55,852 nucleotides of DNA from Candolleomyces eurysporus. Lineage: Eukaryota; Basidiomycota; Agaricomycetes; Agaricales; Psathyrellaceae. This document shows positions 1-10,333 of this stretch, piece by piece (position 1 is the stretch's first letter; each line of letters begins with the position of its first letter). Where the stretch lies: the NCBI GenBank assembly GCA_027579435.1, contig JANBPK010001081.1, forward strand, positions 1 to 55,852, written 5' to 3'. Under the pieces are notes generated by a model. That model saw only the letters and a program-made list of their open reading frames with translations. It made no database searches and was not told the origin of the DNA. Made by a program: the position numbers and the translations under genes.

Positions 1-750
1 AAAAGGTCTTCTAGGGGAATAGAACAAGGGGAACTTACAAGGAGCCAAGCGACAATAAAGCCGAGGACAGCGAGAGCGGCAAGGCCACCGGCGACGCTCC
101 CAACGATGCCGCCAGTGCTGATGCCGCCGGTCTCTTCGAGGGGACCAGCGGTGACGGTTGCACCAGTAGAGTCGATGGACATGGTGGGAACATCGCGGAA
201 GCTTGAGACTTGGTTAACACGGCCGGTGGTCGTACCAACAACGTTGTTGACTGTAGCACTCTGTAATTGGTGTAAATAGACGTATCAGGAACATGAGGAC
301 GGGAAAGCACGAACAGTCGTGGTGGTTGCCCTCGAGGTGGTCGAAGTAGACGAAGTCGTGCTCAAGGTGGTGGAGGTGGTGGTGGGGGTAGAGCTGGTCG
401 AGGAAGTGGTCGAAGTGCGGGAGGTGGTCGAGGTGGTGGTGGAGGGAGGTTGGGTTGATGAGGACCTGGTGGACGAGGTGGAGCTGGTGGAAGAGGTAGT
501 GGAAGAGGCTAGCGGAAAATGAATACTTGCGCTATCAAATTATTCGAGGGGTGGACTTACAGGAGGTGGTAGAGCTAGTGGTAGTAGAGCTCTGGGAACC
601 GCCATCGTTTCCGCCGTCGGTCTCGTCGTCGTTGGGGCCTCCAGGACCATTGTCAGGAGGAGGGTTGGTGCCATTGCCGTTGCCGCCACCATTACCGCCT
701 TGACGGGCCTTGAGCATGCGATGTTCGACGGAGCGTTTGTGAGTAGTCAT
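1..750 (-). CDS. Ser/Thr-rich single-pass membrane protein, 3' part outside window (gene A)
   Basis: Three exons can be joined on the minus strand, 750-561, 508-315 and 260-39, followed by a GTAAGT donor, so the gene continues beyond base 1. The start gives MTTHKRSVEHRMLKARQ, a leader shared with the array genes at 8.4-13.1 kb. Next come a Gly/Asn-rich stretch and a mucin-like Ser/Thr run of about 70 residues, probably O-mannosylated. A hydrophobic helix follows, from GGISTGGIVGSVAGG to LGFIVAWLL, with GxxxG spacing. No cleavable signal peptide is visible, so an N-out single-pass topology is inferred. The cytosolic tail lies outside the window, so I cannot tell whether it carries the PPxY end of the other family members. 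The donor of exon 2 is GTTCGT, which preserves the frame. The upstream sequence is the promoter module repeated in front of the array genes, so gene A belongs to that family although its middle has diverged. Confidence 0.72.
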
Positions 751-930
751 GACTGAAGAAGGGTTTATTTAAAATAGGGTTCGCAAAGAGAGTGTACTTG
801 AAATGAACGTGGAGGGAGACTAAAGTTGGCTGGACGTAAATGCAAGGGCAAAGGCCACTCGCCGCTGTGCGCGATGCCGGAAGAGGATTGACTGGGGAAG
901 GAAGAAAAGCTGTCAGGGTCAAACTGCCAG
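751..930 (-). promoter_or_regulatory. Promoter module, copy of gene A
   Basis: About 180 bases directly upstream of the ATG are recognisably the same as those before the genes starting at 6629, 8657, 11197 and 13119. Shared blocks read on the plus strand include gaagaagggtttatt, aagggcaaaggccactcg and gaagaaaagctgtcagg. Read in the gene direction the block is pyrimidine-rich. No protein frame is conserved through all copies, so a 5'UTR/promoter role is inferred. Confidence 0.55.
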
Positions 931-1743
931 GCAAACTATCCCGCCAAGGTCATGTGATCCGTTGCTGAGCAACTTGCCATCAACCCATCACTCCCTCCGC
1001 ATGCTCCCTTTTTGGCACGACAAGAGGCCGTTTTGTTGAGGAGGTGTGGTGGGGGTTGTGCGTACTCGACAATATGTGCGCTGTCCAGCAGCTAAATGCC
1101 TGCCCAGTCTCTCTCCTCAGCGCATCGGTCTCTCCCCCTACTCACGCTCCGAGTCGGCTGCGCTGTGCCCATACATTCTCTCTGATATCGGTGTTTCTTG
1201 CCAGCTTCGGAGGCTCTTCAAGTTCTGATGATCAACCCTGCCTCCTCTTCTCCAGCCTTCAACGAAACTTTGCTTCACGGCACCCACCAGCGCTCAAGGG
1301 TTTTATGAATGTTGGATGTTGCAATAAACGATCGAGTTCATGCTCACTCCATTCATATCTAGGCTATCAATGACCTATTTCCCTCATCCCTTGATGATAC
1401 AGGGGACGACGCCTAAATAGCCTCTGTTTGTTTACACAAATTTTCAACACGTTAGCGCAACGACGGACCGCGCGTCGGTTGAAGGCGGAAACGGCGAAGG
1501 GAGACCAAACATGTGATGGAATCTCCACAGCTCTAGACTCGTGTCGAGTAAAAGGGTCGCCAAACGATGGGATCAGCCTTGGCCGCACTTGACAGTGGGA
1601 GGCGGGATTACATAAACAATAGTCGACGTGGGGTTGGTTGGCGAGGGACTCTGGCTTTGCACACAACACGCTCTGCGTGTCCACAGTCCTTTATTTCTAT
1701 TTCTCTCTTCTTTATCACGAATTACGAGCAATACCCCAATGCA
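931..1743. other. Divergent intergenic region between gene A and the vezatin-like gene
   Basis: No convincing coding frame on either strand; the open frames here are short and lack splice partners. Both neighbours are transcribed outward, so it should hold both promoters. A palindrome-like TCATGTGA lies near 946-955, and CT-rich tracts precede the start at 1744. Confidence 0.5.
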
Positions 1744-4700
1744 ATGGCAGAACCCGTCTTCGAAGAACATCCGCTAGAGCGCTATTTACGAGGTCCGTCG
1801 ACGCTGATCTGGGCTCCCTCTAGAACCTGCCTCACCATTCTCCTACAGAGGCGGGCGATGTCTATGAAGTCATGCCTGGAACATCTCTCCTCCTCCTCCA
1901 AGAGATAGATATACACCCCCATCTCAGCCTCGAAGAAGACGAAGACGACGACATGGAGTGGCGGCCCCAGTGTGTCATAGTAGGCCTCAACGTAAGTCCC
2001 ATACCATCTCAGCGATCTGCAACACTCGTTGCTGTGGCGATTTTGCTCGAAATAGCTGCTGGCGTTTGCCTCAGACGTACAAGAAGCTGAGAATTGGCTT
2101 TGTAGATCCTCGAAAGCTTCCTTTCTTCCGCCAAACCTTTAAATACATCCAACCCCTTCGTCGAACGATTCAAGTACAATGTCATCTCCTCCTCCCTCCT
2201 CTCCACCTCTCTGTCGGGAGGCTCCCACCATTCTACACGCTCTCCCCTGGGGTCAATACCTGGGAAACTGGACCACAGTCGCTCAACCAGTCTCGACCTC
2301 GAGTCGATAAAATCAGACGGCGCCGTCTTTGCCTACTCATCAAATTCGCGGCATGGCCTTGCCTCGTTTGCGGCTCTCGCCACAGCCATTTTCTGGGCAG
2401 CCGGGGACCGATTTTGGGCCACAATCAGCCTGGGCAGCCTATCATACCTCGCGTACCAAATTGTCACTTCGCCAGAACAACCCATTCATGACTTTACGCC
2501 GGTTCGTTGCATATCGTCACAACCACGCCTTTCTCTCGATCACTGACGCTCCACTAGACATTCAACTCCCTGGACGAACTCGTTGCAGCCAATGCAACAT
2601 GGCAGTCCACCGTCCAAGACGCAATTCAGCTCCTTGAGAAAGAGGAAGCAATGTAAGGCGACCATCATCTTCTACCTCCGACTAATTGCTCATATTGATA
2701 CTTGGCGAAATTAGTACCCTACGCAACCTCTCAACGACGACGCCGGCCATGACTTCTAACGCCCTCCGAGTCTCCCTTCACACTACCCTGCAAACCACAC
2801 GCACCCAGTGCGATAACGTCCGCCAGCTCTTCTCCGCATTGACATGTCCTTCCGAGCTTTCGCAGCTTTCGGAAATGTACGCACCGCCGTCTCCGCTAAA
2901 GTCCCCCTTGTCCTTGGTGGACAGTCCCAGCAGACCCTACTCGTTCCCTACCCGACACTCCGTCAGCAGTCCCACGACGCCGCAGAACAAGCGCTCAACA
3001 TGGCACGCCTCGTACTCGGGCTTGGCGAGTGTCGGGAGCCCGACGAGCGGGTTTGGGCGCAAGGTCAAGCGCCGGTCGAACGTCTCGACGCTGTTCCAAG
3101 AGTCTGTGGGGGGTGGTGGACCCGGGATGGGCTCGCCGGAGCCTAAACACAGTGCGAGCGCACCTGTGTCGCCGTTCCCGCTGAGCCCGCTCCCTGGGTA
3201 CTCGCTCTCCCAGATCGCAGAGGACATTCACAACAACGATACCGCCGACTCTGCGGAGGACTATGGATCGGTGTTCCAGGATCCCAGCGCGAATGCGAAT
3301 GGCGCGTCGTTTGGCCCTGCGGCGCTTGGGCTGCAGAGGAAGAGGAAGGCGGATGGGTACGAGGCGCTGAGTCCCCCGCCGAATAGGCACTACTCGTCGT
3401 TCCCCGGTGGGGAGCCGCAGCGGAGTCCCCGGTGGAGTAGCAGTAGTCAGAGTCAGCACCACCCCCATCTCGCCGCAGCCCCAGCGAATGACGTTCTCGT
3501 CGTCCTCGCGGTTCACGACGGCGGTGTCGAACAGCCAGTCGTCGTCGCGGCACCCGCTCTCGCTGTTCACGCTCAACCAGTCGCTGCAGAGCGCGGTCTC
3601 GGCGAAGCGGTATACGTGTGCGCACCTTTTGGCGCTGAGGTTTAGCGAGGACGAGGAAGAGTATTGGGAGAATGTGCGGAGCATGATGGAGCTTTTGACG
3701 AGCACGTTTTGCGATGAGGCGGCGAGGCTCGGGGAGGCGCTGGAGGATGTGGAGAGGCAGAGGATGCGGGACCAGAATCCTACGCCGGCGCCGGATGGGG
3801 AGCGCGAGTTTGCGAGGCAGCAGCGGCAGCTTGAGCAGGAGCTCGACGAGGAGGGGGAGGATGAGGATGAGCGAGAGGAGCAGGAGGCGCGGGAGCGGGN
3901 AGCGGGGGTATGGGAAGCGGCTGCAGCATCCGCTGGTTGCGTCGTTGTTGGCGTCGCAGCAGGAGCAGGACGAGGAGGCGATGGGTGGGAGGAGGCCCAA
4001 GTCGTTTGCACCGATGCCGAGTCATTTGTCGAGGTTTGCGGCGCATGTTGCTGCTATTACGTCGGCTTTGGAGGACGCGAGGGAGCATTTGCAGGAGTGT
4101 GTGGATTCGTTGAAGGAGGGGTCGTCGTCGTCGTCTCCGTCGTCGGCTTCGCACCAGCAGAGTGCGAACCTCGCGCTGAGGAGGAGGCAGATGATGAGGC
4201 ATAAAAAATCGCTCAGTCGGATGTCTTCGTCGCTTGGACTCAATACTCGCGAGGCTTCGTTCTCTGAAGCAACGTTGGAAGAGGAGGAGGAGGAGCACCG
4301 CGCGATCCAGGCGTACGAGAGGTTGAGGAGGGAGCTGGGTATGGCGCTGAGGGAGTGTGAGCGAGGGAAGCAGAAGCTCGTCGATATCGTCAACCCGCCC
4401 GTCCTCTCCAGCGACGATGAAGACTCGGACGACTCACAGGCGGGCACTCCGGGGTTCGGACATGACCTTGCGAGTGACGAAAGTGATAGCAAGTTGGATC
4501 CGATCTCGCCCTCGGAGGATGAGGAGGATAAGGGGACGACTGTTGTGGATGCGGACGAGGTTGTGCACCCGCATGAGGCGGCTGTGGATGATGTGACCCG
4601 GCATCTGTTGATGGAGTCGTCGATACAGCATCTTCCGCCTGTTGGGATCGAGCAGGTGTATGAGGCGGATACGAGTAATGTCGTGCCCTATACTCGGGAG

Positions 4701-5123
4701 AGGTCGAAGCTGAGTAGGGAGGAGAGGATCAAGATGATGAAGGCGAAGAGGGAGGCCGCTGCTGCTGCCGCTGGTAGTGGGAGTCTGAGTGGGAGTGGAG
4801 ATGGGTTTGCGGGGTTGTTCCACCCTGAGCCTGTGAGGAAGAGCAAGATGGATAAGTGGGGACCTGGGGGAGAGGTTGTGGCGGAGTTGAAGGATGTTAT
4901 TTGGAAGGTTGGGGAGAAGAGGAGGAAGATGCAGGAGAGCCAGGAGTTGCAGTCGCAGCTGCAGCAGCAGAGACGGTCCGAGTCTCGGTCGAGACAGCAA
5001 CAGCCGGATTTGGATTTGGAGACGACGGCCTTGTCACCGGTTCATGAGTTGTCGTCAACGCGCTCTTCGAGTCCCAGTCCGTCGAGTCCGTTGGGCTCAA
5101 TACCGGTGTTGATATCTTCATGA
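1744..5123 (+). CDS. Vezatin-like (myosin-binding domain) membrane protein
   Basis: Five exons: 1744-1792, 1849-1991, 2106-2501, 2558-2652 and 2715-5123. With two sequence corrections (below) the model totals 3090 nt, 1029 residues. Exon 3 encodes two closely spaced hydrophobic segments (around [13 protein letters not shown] and [16 protein letters not shown]). A helical region with LDELVAAN and LLEKEEA follows, then a long cytosolic part with Ser/Pro-rich stretches, acidic coiled coils and, near the end, [15 protein letters not shown] followed by a Lys/Ala helix. A membrane hairpin followed by a long coiled-coil part ending in such a motif is how I recognise fungal vezatin/Inp2-type proteins, which in yeast link peroxisomes to myosin V. 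This is family recall, not a search. Two frame breaks occur: one extra C in the C-run at about 3467-3471, and the N at 3900. Removing both gives a single frame. Confidence 0.65.
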
Positions 5124-5879
5124 CAATGCTCTCCATTTCAAAGTCACGACCCCCTCTTTCTCCTTCCTTTCAAGCTCACGAATCGATTAATCTTTTTTTC
5201 TCTATCTTTGGCATTTCTTTGCATTGGATGATACCATTTTTACGACCGACACATATACACATTCCGTCTTTCCTTTTCCTACCTTTTTCTTTCCGCTTTC
5301 TCGAGATTGCATCAAAATATCATACACAGGCGAAACGCGCACCTACACTCCTTTTGTCCTTTTTTTCGTCCGCTCCTTTGGCTCCGGCCTCCTTAATCTT
5401 TCTCCGCTATGTCTCGTTCTCCTCGTTCTCCTCCTCCGCCGAGCCGTCCTACAACTTATCTTAGTTAACATCTCTATGTATTGAGCGGAACGAATGTTGT
5501 CGTTTGTCGTCGCTTTTCCGTCTAGATCTGNTCTCCCCCTCTTNTGGGTATTTTTTTTTTTTTTGGGAGTAGATTAGTGTACCTTATATTATTCATTGTA
5601 TATTTGGGCTCCGTTTTCTCCTCTTTATATAGATAATATTAGCGGTTGGATCTTGGATTCGCGATGCGGGTAGAGCTTGGAGAAGTACTTGAGTCGGTGT
5701 ATCGTTGGTTAGTCACTCAGTGGTTCTTTGAGAAGAGGAGAGGAGACTTGAGGACCTCGTACACTGGTACTAACGATGCACAAGGTAAGGAGGGTATTTA
5801 TGCGGTAACAGCAAAGGGGGTAACAAGTTATGCACCGGCTGGATCCCAGAATGATATGCAAAAACAGCCAGGGGCGTAA
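5124..5879. other. 3' region of vezatin-like gene and downstream flank of array gene B
   Basis: 5124-5480 is pyrimidine-rich and probably 3'UTR of the upstream gene. N characters lie at 5531 and 5544 near a poly-T run. From about 5640 to 5830 the sequence closely matches 7350-7530, both lying 3' of an array gene, including a shared gagaagaggagaggaga stretch. No gene is seen. Confidence 0.55.
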
Positions 5880-6629
5880 CTAAATATCAGAGTACCTGGG
5901 AGGATGCTCTCCAATATCTTGTTCAGCTGCTTGAGGGTGCAAGCGAATCCCACTATCTTCATGATAAACGGCCGCCGGCCTTGTCGACGAAACATTCGGA
6001 CCTGTATTGTTAGAGAACGGAGGCTCATTAACGGCCACCGAAATGAATCCAGATATCTGGTGGAAGTGGCCAGGTTGCGGTGATTGTGCTACGGGTTGAA
6101 GTTGGAGGGGAAGTGGAGCACGAGAATTATGGTTGCCCCGGTATGGGTCATGGTTCGAAATACACGGAATGTTGAATACAGGTCCTCGCTTGGTTTGAGC
6201 TGCAGGGTGAGGCAGCACAAATGGCTTGGTGTGAAATGTTCTAAATCCATTCCGAATGCGTCTTCGCTTTCTCAACCAAAAGAGACAGAACGCCAAGCTG
6301 ATCAGAATCGAAGTAGTACCAACGATGGCACCAACGAGTAACTGTCTCCTTCTAGACGACGAAGAACCGGGACTGCTGTCACTAGATGCAGTGGGGGACG
6401 GTGTTGGGGCAGTGGGGGATGGTGTTGAGGCCATGGACGTGTGTGTGTGAATTGCCAAGGTAGTGCCAGTGAAAAAGAAAGTCGTTTCAGGCGTGGTAAT
6501 GGCCGGGACAGTGTCAGTATACGTGACAGGAGTAAGGGCGCCGGTCTCGAAGACGAGGTCGGTCGTAGAGGCTAGTAGAAATCAATAATTACGCTGTCGA
6601 ATTGTTCGAGGTATAGACTCACAACTCAT
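5880..6629 (-). CDS. Short receptor-like single-pass protein with PPxY tail (array gene B)
   Basis: Two exons: 6629-6623 (only seven nt, ATG AGT T) and 6571-5880, giving 232 residues. The intron is homologous to intron 1 of the genes at 7729, 10334 and 12225, which supports the tiny first exon. Compared with those genes, B has lost the whole Trp/Thr repeat exon. The outer part is Thr/Pro/Ser-rich (SPTAPTPSPTASS). A membrane helix (LLVGAIVGTTSILISLAFCL) is followed by the stop-transfer RKRRRI. The tail carries LPHPAAQTKRGPVF, YHEDSGIRL and ends in PPRYSDI, a PPxY motif expected to bind WW domains, for example of Rsp5/Nedd4-type ubiquitin ligases (known for the motif, inferred here). An alternative is that B is a decaying copy whose real first exon has been lost. 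Confidence 0.68.
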
Positions 6630-6805
6630 GGCTGAAGAAGAAGGGATTATTTGGATAAGAGCTCGCAAGGAGAGTGGACTTGAAAATTTAGTGGAGATCA
6701 AAGTTGGTTGGAACGTAAAAGTAAGGGCAAAGGCCGCTCGCCCCTGTGCGCGATGTCGGAAGAGGATCGGTGGGCAGGAAAGAAAAGCTGTCAGGTTCTT
6801 TCCCC
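6630..6805 (-). promoter_or_regulatory. Promoter module, copy of gene B
   Basis: This copy stays collinear with those of genes A, C, D and E right up to the start codon, although the first exon it drives has shrunk to seven nucleotides. The shared core includes gggcaaaggccgctcg and gaaaagctgtcagg (plus strand). Confidence 0.5.
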
Positions 6806-7728
6806 TTTTCATCGAGATGATTTTAGACGTTGGATCTTGATTGCTGTGTAAACAGAGCTTGGAGAAGTGAGTCGGTGCATCCTTGGTTTGTTGCACAAGA
6901 AGTGTTCGTTGCTCGGAAGAAGTCAGTCATTGAAGGCATATCATATCATATCATAGTATACAGCACCAGCCTGTCCCAATTAGGAACCCAGCCACTAAGA
7001 ATTAGCGCTTTTGCAGACGGGAGTCGACCATCATCTTCCCCCGAATTGATTGCCTTTCGTAACTGAAGCTGGAAGGCCAGGCTACCCAAAAAGAGCTCGT
7101 TGGTATACATCATCAGAAGTCCTCAAAGTTCTTCACTTTTTCAATCCAGCGGAACATTTCCAATCGGGTACGCAATCAGTGGACTCAACCCGCTGTAGAC
7201 TCGTTTGATACATATTGGCCTTTGCTCTCGAAGCAAGTCGCGGTGGCTTTTTTGTGTGTATCTGTCTACCCTCTTGGGTTATATTTTTTGGGGAGTAGAT
7301 TAGTGTATCTTATACTATTCATTGTATAATTGGGCTCCTTCCTCTTCTTTTTACATAGATAATACCAGCGGTTGGATTTTGGATTTGCAATCGCAGAGCT
7401 TGGAGAAGTGCTTGAGTCAGTGTATCCTTGGTTAGTCGCTCAGCTGCGAGGGTTCTTTGAGAAGAGGAGAGGAGATCTGAGGACCTCGTACACTAGCTAG
7501 TACTAACAATACACAAGGTGGGGAGGGTATTTATGGGATAGCAGTGACGGGGGTGACAAATTATGCATCGGCACATCGGGTGCTCTAGAAGCCCAGAATG
7601 GCAACATACACGCAGGGTGAGGGAATGTATGCAACAACATCCAGGGCATAACAGGAGGATTTCTTTGTCGACGTCTAAAAGCCTCTTTAAGAGGTGCCAA
7701 TAAATGGAGACCACATGACAGCTAAAGC
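6806..7728. other. Intergenic spacer of array unit B/C
   Basis: No gene. Sub-blocks recur elsewhere: 6830-6960 (ggatcttgattgc...gaagaagtcagtc) recurs near 8860-8990, 11395-11485 and 13315-13450. 7070-7250 (aatccagcggaacatttcc) recurs at 11690-11850. 7350-7530 recurs at 5640-5830. A short TATCA microsatellite lies at 6942-6958. This is tandemly duplicated spacer rather than unique sequence. Confidence 0.6.
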
Positions 7729-8657
7729 CTAAAGATCGGAGTACTTGGGAGGATACTCTACAATATCTTGTTCAGCTGCTTGAGGATGCAAGCGAATCCC
7801 ACTATCTTCATGATGAACAGCCCCCGGCCTCGTCGACGAAACATTCGGGGTTGTATTCCTCGAGAACGAAGTCTCGTTCACCCAAATAGATCCAGACGTC
7901 TGGTTGGAGTGGCCTTGGCCATGGCTAGGTTGGAATGACTGTGGTACGGGCTGAACTTGGGGTGGAAGGGTAAGAGAATTATGGTTTTCCCGGTACGGAT
8001 CGTGGGTCGATATATACCGACTGTTGAACACAGACCTGCGCTTGGTCCGAGCTGCAGGGTGAGGCGGCGCAACTGGCGGCTCAGCACGAGTCATACTCGA
8101 TCCGTTTTGCAACCGAATACGTCTTCGTTTTCTCAACCAAATGAGGCAGGACGCCAAGCTAATAATCAGAATCAAAGCACCAAGAATGGCACCGACCACG
8201 GCGCCAACGAATGACTGACCACTTCCAAATAATGGAGAACTGGCAGTGCTGTCTCTGGATGGCGTTGAGGTCCCGGTGAGCGTGACTATGCTCGTGCTTG
8301 TTTGGATGCCGGTGACTTCTCCGGGAGCGTCGGTGAACGTCGGTGCTACGAGTAAAATCAATGATTACACACTATCAAATTATTCGAGAAGTAGACATAC
8401 AAAGGGTAGTCTCTTCGCCGACGATTGTAGTCCATGCGCCAGTTGTAGTCCACCCGCCGGTCGTAGTCCATGCGCCGGTCGTCGTCCATCTGCCAGTTGT
8501 AGTCTGTCCGTCCGTTGTAGTAGTCCATCTGCCGGTTTCAGTCCATCTGCCGGTTTCAGTCCATCTGCCAGTTGCAGTCCATAGGCCAGTTGTGGTCCCG
8601 GTAATTTGACGAGCCTTGAGCATGCGATGTTCTACGGGGGGNTTGGTGACCAGTCAT
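7729..8657 (-). CDS. Short receptor-like single-pass protein with Trp/Thr hexapeptide repeats and PPxY tail (array gene C)
   Basis: Two exons, 8657-8401 and 8345-7729. Dropping the N at 8642 restores the frame and gives 290 residues. The leader MTGHQ...VEHRMLKARQ has no signal-peptide character. Then come about ten tandem hexapeptides of the type W-T-T-T-G-x, rich in Thr and probably heavily O-mannosylated if exported. Exon 2 holds a Ser/Thr stalk, a glycine-zipper helix (VGAVVGAILGALILI), stop-transfer RKRRRIRLQNG, and a tail with PHPAARTKRRSVFNSRYIS, HHEDSGIRL and the end EYPPKYSDL. The gene sits in the middle of the array with its own promoter module and repeated 3' flank. Function is unknown; the tail suggests regulated endocytosis or WW-domain signalling. 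Confidence 0.75.
8418..8590 (-). repeat. 18-bp coding minisatellite of gene C
   Basis: About ten imperfect 18-bp units of the kind tggactacaactggcagA (gene strand) encode W-T-x-T-G-x hexapeptides. Trp is invariant in most units while the residue after Gly varies (R, A, G). The period is a multiple of three, so copy-number change keeps the frame. Confidence 0.85.
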
Positions 8658-8835
8658 GACTGAAGAAGGGATTTACTTGAATGAAGGTTTGCAATGAATG
8701 TGGGCTTGAAAAGAACGGAGAGAGATTGAAGTTAGCTGGAACGTAAGAGCAGGGGCTCAGGCCACTCGCCGCTGTACACGATGTTGGAAGAAGATTGGCT
8801 GGGTAGGGAAGAAAACCTGTCAGGCTCCTTCTCCT
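8658..8835 (-). promoter_or_regulatory. Promoter module, copy of gene C
   Basis: Close relative of the 5' block of gene D (11198-11370); the two share cactcgccgctgtacacgatg-like sequence and a downstream gaagaaaacctgtcaggctcc. It lies directly against the start codon, as in the other copies. Confidence 0.5.
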
Positions 8836-9846
8836 TTTCATTTAAAAAGATTTAGCGGTTGGATCTTGGATTGCATTGTGAACAGAGCTTGGAGAAGTGA
8901 ATCGATGCATCCTTGGTTTGTTGCACAAGTGCTCGTTGCAAGGAAGAAGTCGGTCGTCGAGGTGTGTCATAAATATCATCATATGTCATAGTACAGGCGC
9001 CAGGTTCCGATAAGGAACTCGGCCGCTAACAATCAGTGAGTTTTGAAGATGGGAGTCCACGCAAAGTCCACCGTCCAAGATCTTGAGATAGAGGAAGCTA
9101 TGTAAGGCAACCATCATCTTATTCCTCCATGATTGATCTCGTTTTGTAGCTGCAGCCCAGGCTGCACGAAACAAGCTCCAGTGCATCCTTGGTTAGTCGC
9201 CCAGCGAGGGTTCATTGATCGGAGAAGAGACTTGGTCTGCGTGATTCGAACTCTCAAGTTTTGTGTATGGAATAATTTCGACGCATGCGGAATGCCCGCT
9301 CATACCCTGGATCTCTCTTGTGATGCGGTTGATGTGGACAACTAATAAGTTGCGCGCATTGGTATGCAAGTTCGCATGCATGTCGGTTCTTCGAGAACGA
9401 ACAGGCGGGCAACCTGAGCTACTCCTCATTGTTTCTCTGAGGCCGATTCCTGGGCAAAACACCAGGCTGTAGACAGGGTGACTTGAAAATTTGAATTTTA
9501 AAGTATATATGAGTGAATTGCGTAGTAGTTCTAGTAGAAATGCTCTGACGCTCTGATGGAATTGACTCTCTAGGAAATTTTCATCCTTCATGGCGCTATA
9601 ATCTTGTACATATACACTGGTACAAGCAACACACAAGGTAAGGAGGGTACTCATGTTATAACAGCGAAGGGGGGNAACAAGTCATTGGTATGTCGGGCGC
9701 TCTGGAAGCCCGGGTCGATCCATTTGCAAAAATAGTCCAGAATGACAACACGCACGCATGGTGAGGGTAATGTATGCAACAACAGCCAGGGTGTAAAAGA
9801 GGTTTATTTGTCTAAGAAGTGCCGATAAATGAAGACCACACGACAA
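8836..9846. other. Array spacer with block repeated at 13.47-14.01 kb
   Basis: No gene found. 9090-9560 is a diverged copy of 13470-14005: shared landmarks are cattgatcggagaagagactt, cataccctggatctctc, ggttcttcgagaacgaac and cgattcctgggcaaaac. 9650-9846 resembles the 3' flanks of the other array genes (cagggcataac-like ends). An N lies at 9675 in a G-run. Confidence 0.6.
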
Positions 9847-10228
9847 CTAAAGATCAGAGTACTTGGGAGGATACTCTACAATATCTTGTTCAGCCGCTTG
9901 AGGACGCAAGCGAATCCCACTATTTTCATGATAAACAACCCCCGGCCTCGTCGCAAAACATCCCGGTCTGAATTGTTTGGTAACGGAGCCTCATTCACCG
10001 AAATGGATCCAGATGTCTGCTGGAAGTGGCCTTGGGGTTGCAGTGGTTGTGGTAAGGGTTGAGCTTGAGGTGGAAGTGGAGCACGAGCATGATGGTTGCT
10101 TCGGTAGGGATCGTGGTTCGAAATATACCGACTGTTGAACAAAGGTCCGCGCTTGGTCCGAGCTGCAGGGTGAGGCAGCACAGATAGCTCGTCGCAAGTC
10201 GTCCTAAATCCGTTTTGCAATCGGATGC
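9847..10228 (-). pseudogene. Truncated array gene (D2): cytosolic tail only
   Basis: Reading the minus strand, this stretch encodes the tail from IRLQNGFRT through LPHPAARTKRGPLFNSRYIS to NNSDRDVL. It then loses the frame at the place where relatives read NVSSTRPGAV: the TCGTCGACG of gene C is shortened to TTGCGACG here. The remaining HEDSGIR and EYPPKYSDL codons survive in another frame. Leader, repeats and membrane helix are missing. At 10228 the sequence jumps straight into a normal array 3' flank (caagttatgcaccggc). Unequal crossing-over between a tail and a 3' flank would produce this. Confidence 0.75.
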
Positions 10229-10333
10229 AACAAGTTATGCACCGGCTTGTCGGGCGCTCTAGAAGCCTAGAATGACAACACACGCAGGGTGGGGGTATGT
10301 ATGTAACAACAGCCAGGGCATAACAATTGACAA
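10229..10333. repeat. Array 3' flank block
   Basis: About 100 bp (tgcaccggcttgtcggg ... cagccagggcataac) recur 3' of gene C (7555-7655), before D2 (9676-9800), 3' of gene E (12070-12200) and at 5828-5880. It is shared flank that moved with the gene copies. Confidence 0.65.

Noticed and set aside
319..522. Val/Glu-rich plus-strand frame
   Set aside because: It is the complement of the Thr/Ser codons of gene A exon 2; no gene-like composition.
1993..2105. Hydrophobic frame ([18 protein letters not shown]) as an extra exon of the vezatin-like gene
   Set aside because: It would need a 21-nt intron; splicing 1991 to 2106 keeps the frame exactly, so it is intronic.
2995..4011. Long minus-strand open frames across 3.0-4.5 kb
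   Set aside because: They mirror the GC-rich coding exon of the vezatin-like gene; composition (Arg/Leu or Ser runs) and lack of splice logic mark them as antisense shadows.
8418..8590. Possible CRISPR-like array (regular 18-bp repeats)
   Set aside because: Units are contiguous without spacers, keep a codon frame and lie in an exon of a fungal gene.
9241..9262. tRNA-like ATTCGAACTC string
   Set aside because: No matching A-box, acceptor stem or anticodon arm around it; no tRNA gene was found in the window.
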